A stretch of DNA of 64,000 nucleotides from Gibbula magus (taxonomy: Eukaryota > Mollusca > Gastropoda > Trochida > Trochidae): positions 38,968,358-39,032,357 of the forward strand of contig OW388300.1 in assembly GCA_936450465.1 (NCBI GenBank). Reading direction: 5' to 3'. The notes below the pieces were generated by a model, which saw nothing but the letters and a program-made list of their open reading frames with translations, was not told the DNA's origin and did no database searches. The position numbers and the translations under genes were made by a program. Positions 25,101-34,100 of the stretch are shown in pieces (the stretch's first letter is position 1; every line of letters begins with the position of its first letter).

Positions 25101-28100
25101 GTGTGCACTTGCTTTTATCAATTTGTGAAATATAAAGACATCAAAATATTACTTTCATTAGTATCTTTCAATTTGACTGTGTTTTGATGATGTATTAATA
25201 ACATACCGGTATATGTATAAACAGAAATATCCTCTCAAATTTCGTTTCCACAAAAAATACCCCGATAGAACCCTCCTTTTAAGGGTCTGTTATTGTTACT
25301 ACACAAAGATTCAGCTCTCTAGAGCCAGTGGTTGAGAATAAGTCGAAAAAATTATAAGTTTACAGACAGAATGATGAACGGACTCCAGATACTATCCTGT
25401 GTCATAAACTTGACAAGCTTATGAAAATGAGAATGCCAGATTAACCTTTACCCTGCTGGATTAAGATATTTCTCATATCTATATCACTGGTAATGTCCTC
25501 TCACTAACAGTAGTATAACAGACAAAAGGACTTATCATAAACAAAATTTTACACATGAGATATTGACTCTGTGTGATAAAGTGATTTTATGAAAGACATC
25601 AATGAAATAACTTTTATGACCAACTTGAATATTGCATTCTCTGGTAGGTGGGAATATATAAACAATAAACTGGTTATGAGGAGCTGTAAGAACAGGTTAT
25701 AGGAGGCTTTATATATTTATAGTTATTGTGCTTAAGGGCAAACAAGAGTCAATTCTTCTTTATTCAGGTGTTATATAGGCTATTGGCTTACAATATAATT
25801 GACATCAAACAGCCATCAAGCGGCTAGAGCGCTGCTTATTTCACAATATATCTACAAAGGCATATTTTGTAATACAGTGGGTTTTGTCTACAGACATCAA
25901 AGTATTGAATTTGTACAAAGACGTATAGGTGTAATATTACACAGAAAAATGTATAAATGATCATTAGTAGAAAATATAAGGAGACAATTACATTCATTCT
26001 CAATATGAGAATTTGTGAATAAAATAAGGCCTGTATCTAAGGCTGGTACCTTCTGTTGAGAGCTTTTAACTTTTTTGTAAGGTTTTTCCTTATATACTGA
26101 CTTAATACTGATAAATTTCTCTCTTCAAGCTAATTACATTGCTGTATACATGTGGCATAGCCTGCACAGGCGGGTCAAGAAATTTGAAAAGGGATGGTTC
26201 ACCTTTGGGGTCCATCAAATATAAATGCAAAATATTTCGAAAGGGGGGGGGGGGGGGGGGGGGGGGGGGTGGGGTGGTAAAGTTGAACCCCAAGGATCCA
26301 CCTCTGCTCTGAGATTCCTTGACTCCTTCAGTTTAATATTCAGTTGTTATGAACTGTAACAAAACTGTTCTATGGCAATTCAGATTTTTTCCAATATTCA
26401 TATCTATACCATAAATCTCAGTACGTAACTAAATGTTTAATATGAATATGTTTTGGGGCTGAAAGTTAATTATTCATGCCAGCCTTGTATTCAGATCCCT
26501 AAAGATATATCCATATTCTGAGCCTAGAGTGATGAATCAATAATCAAGTTATTGCCCTGTCAGTAGCTATGTTATCATTGAACATCAATACTGCACATAT
26601 TGAAGTATTTTACACCATTTATCATTATATCGATTACCATTACACGTCATGTCAGAGGCTTAAAGATAGATTTCTATCGCTGAATGGACACCATCTTGCA
26701 TTTTCACTTTACATTACGCAACTTCCCAATGCAAGGCGTAACTCTTACCAGTCTCCATTACTGGCTGATTTAGGACTTGCAGTATTTCCCTTATAAATCT
26801 GTGTTTAGAAATCCAGGCCCGCTATGCATTTCTGATGCAGCAATTCACTATCTAAGCACAAAAAAGCGAGGGAAATACCGCAAGGGTTTTAAATCAGCCA
26901 GTAATGCAGACTGGCAAGAGTTATGCCTTGCGTTTGGAAGTTGTACATTACGTTGCTTTTTCACTAATTATAATTTTGTTGAATAATAAAACACGTATTG
27001 ATGGAATATTCACAAAGTAACAAGTACTAGCTTCCTCATTATACTAATCATTAGTAATCAACAATGTCTTGTTTTTCTATTAGCGAAGCTTTCTACACTC
27101 ATGATGCGGATGAATGACTTCACTACTCATTTTTTTTATTATTGAATGAATGTGAGCTAGCCTTTAAAGTCTGAACGTGTTCATTTTTTAGACCTTATTC
27201 AGTGACAAATTATCACAGTATTGATCATCATGATACAGATTTTTTGCAAAGAAGTGAGTGATATGTTAAAATGAACACAGTTACTTGCAGTGAAAATCAA
27301 ATATTTAAAGAAAATAACTCTTAAAGAGAGGGTTTTAACGGAGTATACACCATTTTGGTTTTTGTACATTTTGTGAAATGAAAAAAACACTGTATTTTGA
27401 CTAATTTAATAACTTTTTAATAAATTGATAGAATATCCACAAAATAAACGCAATGCGATTTATTCGGACGTAGTGTAAACCCCGCCTAAGACTGATCAAC
27501 TAAGTCTTGTTACAAAGCTATAAATTATAAATAACTTCATTTCTCATAGTTTTATGTTTCAATGAATGTGTGCTAACTCAAATTGTCAAATATGAAGTCA
27601 TCATAATAATACACTCAGTCATACGTTTCAACTCGATCACAAATTATAACTGGGTTACATCATGTATTATTGACATATTGACAGGTATGTCCCCTCGAAT
27701 TTCATTTCCACAAAACGAAACAAAATCTCCCAAGTAGGGAACGAAATTATGCTATAGGAGGCAACTCACTCTGAAAGATATCTCCAAGTTTTCACCTCCC
27801 CAGACATCCATGCCTTCATCATACGCTCCGATCTCCCAGAAGAAGTTTCGTTCAAGCGCAAGCAGCCCTCCCGCCATTGTTGGCGACCTAACAGACACAG
27901 AAACACTGATGTCAACACACAAGAAAACTAGAAAACCGTATTTCCTCTAATACAACCCCGGGGTTCTATTTCATTCAGCACCCACTTACACCCGGGTTCT
28001 ATTAGAGGCCCGTGTTGTATTGGAGGCCGGGTTATATTTTTTCAGACATGAATTGATGTTTATAATCTTCTTGGGGTGACTTATCGTAAAAAGAGAATTA

Positions 28101-31100
28101 ACTGAACAAGACGGATATTTGTTATCATGGACGTGTTTAAGTTGAATCTCACGCGGTCACACAAATATTTTCCCTCAAAATGAGTGTATAACTATTTTAT
28201 ATTGCAACACGGAGTATTCAATTGTTACGTAAAACCTGGGTTCTAATAGAGACCCGGGTACTATTGGAGACCCGGGTTGTATTTACCTCAGCACCCCTTA
28301 CCTCCCAGGTTGTATTGGAGGCCCGGGTTTTATCAGAGGCCCGGGTTGTATTAGAGGAAATACGGTATTTGTTTTACTTTATTTTACAGTATATGGCTTT
28401 TCTTCTTCTAAACATCTTATCTGAAATCCAGTAAGGGTGCAATGATACACCGGTGCGTTGCGATCAATAGATAAGATGCAACACGATACATTTATTCAAA
28501 TGAAATTATACAATACGAAACTGTATTAGATTGTAATTAAATGTCTTATGCTGACAGTACAGTAGATGTTCACATGTACCAAGTGGACTAGTGGCATTGT
28601 TTGTGTTGAATTGAATAAAAGCACTTACTTTTTTGTATTGTGATACGTATTGAATTGTGCCAGCAGTATCGAGATACGTTTATATTATTTATATCATTTC
28701 GGTGTTTTACCTACATGGTTTCACCCTTAAAATCCAGCGTTAAAACAACTCCATTTGCCACAACAAGAATTGCTGGTTAATTTCAAATGAGGTTAGTAAC
28801 AAAGATATCCATCAAGCACTCTATGTATGGAGGTACTCACGCAATAGGGTCTGTGTATTTGCGGGTGACCTTCTCCCTCTCAGGAACGTCTCGCCAGGTG
28901 AAATGCATACTCCAGGAGAAGCCCCCCACGTTGTACCCCCCTTGTATTGAGTACTCCAGCGTGTTGTCATTGATTGCATCTATAATTGGACACAGGACTG
29001 TCTTTCTATTCTCCTTGATTCTGGCCAGGAGAGGTTCAAGCCTAGGGAAGATCAGGAAAAAATCTAATATTTAAACATATATTAAGACTTAATTGAGAAG
29101 CAAGATCATTCACAGAACTTACTTTCAATAAACTATGGATATCAGCTTTTTTCATTCAGAAACTGTTATTAACTTGACTCAGTGACTTGAAGGAAAAATC
29201 CTTATTTGAGCTACAGTTCAGTGGTTATATTAACTCAATAGTCATATTAAACATTGTGCAAAAATTTCAGTTTCTAATGCCAAGAGAAAAGAAAGAGTAT
29301 AATAAATACACATCTGACTCACCATCCTGTGCCAGTCTCGCAATGAGAGTCGAGGAAGACGAGGACATCCCCCGTAGCCGCCTTCGCGCCCTCGATACGC
29401 GCCCGGATCAGTCCACTTCTCTTTTCAGTGCGCACCATTTTCACTACACCGTCCGGCCATGTCTTGTCTACATAGTCCTTCAGGTCCTTCAACTCCTCTG
29501 TGGACAGATGAATTACTCTTTGTTTCACATTTAAGAATTCAAAAATCAACATTAGAAACAACTTCCCTCTAGGAATAACTGGTGCCAGTCTCTATCACTG
29601 GCTAATTTAAACCTTGCTGAATTTCATTGCTTTTTCTGTGCCAGAGATTTCTCATTGCACTACCAAGTGTAGGTGCAGGACAGAAAAACTGACGAAATGC
29701 AGCAAGGGCTGAAATTAGATAGAGAGGAGTTATGCCTTGAGGGGGAAGTTGCATTAGAAAATGGCCTGATGATCTACAGAGACAATGACAACTGGCTACA
29801 ATGAAGATCTCGCAAACATCGCCATTCACGCTTCAATACACTCGCCGCCCTAATAGTGTAAGATGCTCAAACCGGGTTATAAAAGTTGTTTTAATAAATA
29901 AATTAAAGTGCATATTGTCTCGGTTTTTATCCCAATATATAATGCACATACAGATAATAATCTGTCTTTCTTACAAAAAATGCATTACAGCTGACCTTTA
30001 AAGGTTTTAGGGAAAATATCTGCCACGTCTCTATCTGAGTTGGGGAGGAGGGGGGACCGGGGTCAGGAAAAGAAAGTAGAAAATGTGAAAACATTACGGA
30101 CAACGGATGACAAAGAATACTTTAAGCCAATCTTTTCTTTCAGTCCTGATAAGTTAAAAATGAAAAGAGAAATTACTACAAAATCATCATCATTACGGTG
30201 GATTATTCCCATTTAAAATCATTTACCCGACATCGCTGTCGCAGTGGCACACTTGTCAGTTTTTAAGTTGTTAAGTTACAAACTGTAGTTCGAGTGGTTC
30301 GATTTCAAAGACAAATAGATTTACAAAATTATTCTCTTAAAGATTCCTATCTTTTCTCAGGTGTGATATCTGATATTGTGTGGGCTGTGTAGGATATCAG
30401 TTTGATAACATATACTCTAAGGTGTAGATACATGAATTGCCTCCAAATATGGACATGGTTGTGTACGGTTGAAATAATGAATAGTGAATATTTGTGATAA
30501 CCATCAAGCAATGAATAAGATATTGACGAGGTTGAGGTTATTATTTTACATACATCACATGGTCCTGATTGAGTTAGTGTTAACCGTTTGGTATTTCAAA
30601 TTCAAATAATGTAACATTTATTTACATTTTAAGCATAAGAGAGAACTTTAGTTATACAAGTAATCCTGATGGAGCTTTGCTTTCAAACATTGCTTCAAGT
30701 TCATTTCTAGGTGAGGTGAGGTGAGTTGGGGTTTAACGCAGCTTTTAAAATATTTTACTTATATCACAGCTGCTAGTATTATTACAATGAGAAAGTCTGA
30801 AACGCCATTGTGGCTATGCATTGCAGTGAAACCTGCGAGCAACAATGTATGTGTACTGAGCTGAAATTTAGTGTACTCGGAGCACGCCACACAAACCTTA
30901 CTGCGTGTATAACAGTTCTCCACAGCAGACAAAGTTGCCGAGCCCCTGGCGGTATTGTAATTGTCCAAAGCTTTTTTAGACCCATGTTACTGTTAAAAAA
31001 TCTCCTATCACCCCGTAGACAACTTTAAACATTTCAACTTCTTCAGAAATGCTGCACCCACAAAGCTGAAATGGTACTTTACTGTTTATTACACCTAGTG

Positions 31101-34100
31101 GATATATACAACATAAAAACTGATTAAAGATCATCGTGTCAAATATGTATTCAAAAGTTCAAGAAATATTTAAATGAAATTAAAAATAACGAAATAGTCT
31201 TATTACAAAATGATGCAAGAGTTTAAGAAATATTTTAATGAAATTAAAACGAACAGTCTTATAAAAAAAAATAATGCACGATTTTATGAAATATTAAAAT
31301 GAAATTAAAACAACTCTATAGTTTTATTAAATAAATAATACAAACGTGTCAGTGAAATGTTCTGGACCCATCCTAATACTAAGTACATCAATATCATAAA
31401 ATGATTGTCAATAAATCTCCCCAGCTGTGTCAACAAATAAACATTTGAAACGATTGATTCTTGTTAATGGCAGCAGACTACAGGTGCTGCTCAAATATTT
31501 GACTAGCAATATATTATCATAGTGTAGAAATTATTAACATTAAATTATATTTATTATTATTAAAGTTATATTTGTGTCATATATTCTATATAATGCACAC
31601 TGGCAGATCCAGAAATTATTTACGCATTGAAAAGGGGGTAGGGTTCACTTTTGGGCCCAACAATAGTGAGATAGTGAGATAGTGAGATAGTGAGTGAGTG
31701 AGTGAGTGAGTGAGTGAGATAGTGAGATAGTGAGATAGTGAGTGAGTGAGATAGTGAGTGAGTGAGTGAGTGAGATAGTGAGTGAGTGAGATAGTGAGAT
31801 AGTGAGTGAGTGAGTGAGATAGTGAGTGAGTGAGATAGTGAGTGAGTGAGATAGTGAGTGAGTGAGTGAGTGAGTGAGTGAGTTAGTGAGTGAGTGAGAT
31901 AGTGAGTGAGTGAGTGAGTGAGTGAGATAGTGAGTGAGTGAGATAGTGAGTGAGTGAGATAGTGAGTGAGTGAGATAGTGAGTGAGTGAGTGAGATAGTG
32001 AGTGAGTGAGTGAGATAGTGAGTGAGTGAGATAGTGAGTGAGTGAGATAGTGAGTGAGTGAGATAGTGAGTGAGTGAGATAGTGAGTGAGTGAGTGAGAT
32101 AGTGAGTGAGTGAGATAGTGAGATAGTGAGTGAGTGTGTGAGTGAGATAGTGAGTGAGTGAGATAGTGAGTGAGTGAGTGAGTGAGTGAGTGAGTGAGTG
32201 AGTGAGTGAGTGAATGAGTGAGTGAGTGAGTGAGTTGGGGTTTAACGCCGCTTTCAAGAGTATAATTTTACATGCAAAATCTTTTTAAAGGAAGGGGACC
32301 AGTGGTTCAAACATAAAACATCATTCCATTGTTTTGTGACGTCAAATTATATCAGTCACTGGACACATCACTATAGCTTGATAGACCATTTATTTCACTG
32401 ATAAATAGAGGATATCTGTCTTTTCTTGACTAATACCAAGTTTATCTCATTGAGTGAGGTAGAAAGGTTATATTTTCACTGTAAATCCAAGTATTTCATC
32501 GCTCATCATATAATAAATCCCAGTATTTCATTGCTTGTCATATAAAACAAATGACATAAATGACATATACATACCCCTGTCGCTGAAATCGTCCAACAAA
32601 ACAACTTCATGTAGATATTCTGGGGGCGATCGGTTGATTACACTGTGAACTGTCCGTAGCAATGGTGTCCAGGCCTCATTGTGGTATATAATAACAACGC
32701 TTGCTGTGGGGAGCACCTTCGGGTAAACAATGTCTTTGCATCTGTAGAGAATGAAGTAAATTAACATATTACAGAAAGTGCATTATTATAGGATTGCAGG
32801 TGAAATACCGGGATCTATCAATGAAAATAAAACGTGTTATCAGTCACTAGTGAAAATAACAATGGAACGTGTTATCAGTCACTAGTGACTGATATAACAA
32901 TGACCTGACGTCATAAAACAATGCTCCGACGTCATGACACGTTCATGACGTCACATTGTTGCTGAGCTGACAGGCTCATTCTGGAGCCGACTTAACGTAA
33001 ATGCAAGTTTATTACGGTGAATATGTAAAGATTTGGTCATATAATAAATAGAAAATTAGTCTTTTCTTGACAAATACCATGTTTATCTCATCTCGTGAGG
33101 TAGAAAAGTTATATATTTTCACTTGTGGCTACGCCACGCGTGAAAATATAACCTTTCTACCTCACTCGATGAGATAAACATGGTATTAGTCAAGAAAAGC
33201 CAAATATCCTCTAATTATTACACAGATTTGATTGGTAAGGCTAGGTCACATAACCTATGTCAGAAAATTTTGTATGATCGACACGAGACTGACAAAATTA
33301 ATTACTGTGTATTACCTTGAATACAACCCGGGTCTTAAATTCATATAACCGAGGCTTCAAATACAACCAGGGGGGTCTTGGGGTGCGGAAGTAAATACAA
33401 CCCGGGGCTTGAATATGAATTTAAGGCCTAGCTTAAATTTCCTCAAATACAACCCGGACCTCGAATAGAACCTGGGGGGTAAGGGGATGCTGAATGAAAT
33501 AGAACCCTGGGGTTGTATTCAAGGAAATATGGTAAACACTAATGCTAATGTTATCCTAACATTACACACGTTAGACAATATCACGGATAATTATATATTA
33601 CTCATTAAATGATTTTATCGAATAGTTTTAAGACCTTTCCAAGTATAAAGTGAGAACATCAAATTTGAAATAAATTTATCCAAATTTGAAGGAAAACCTT
33701 TAACAAAAACAAGCAAATCCTATTAACTAAACAGAAACAGCAACATAAATCTGTCAAATCAAAGCAACGATAACTTAATGAGAGCAAAATTTCCAGGAAT
33801 CTTGGCCATTCAGACGGATCTTGAAATATTCAAAGTAGCAGGGTTCACCTTTTGAAAAGGATGAGAGGGATTCCCTTTGGGGGTCCATTCAATTTACATG
33901 CAAACAGCAGTGATGTTCCTGGACGCTCAACAACGTGGGTCATTTTGGTCATTTCTGAACAGATGGGACCCTTTGCAATGGTAAAAGTATCTTACTTCTC
34001 CAAATTTTAAGGGGCACCAAGCCAAAGGGTCGGCAAATTTCCACAGGACCCCCTCAAGGAACAACACAGCAAACATTTTCGAAAGGGGGGTTAAAAACCC

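Noticed and set aside
31883..32257. 124-codon minus-strand ORF of SLTH repeats
   Set aside because: It is a direct translation of the GAGT/GATA microsatellite.
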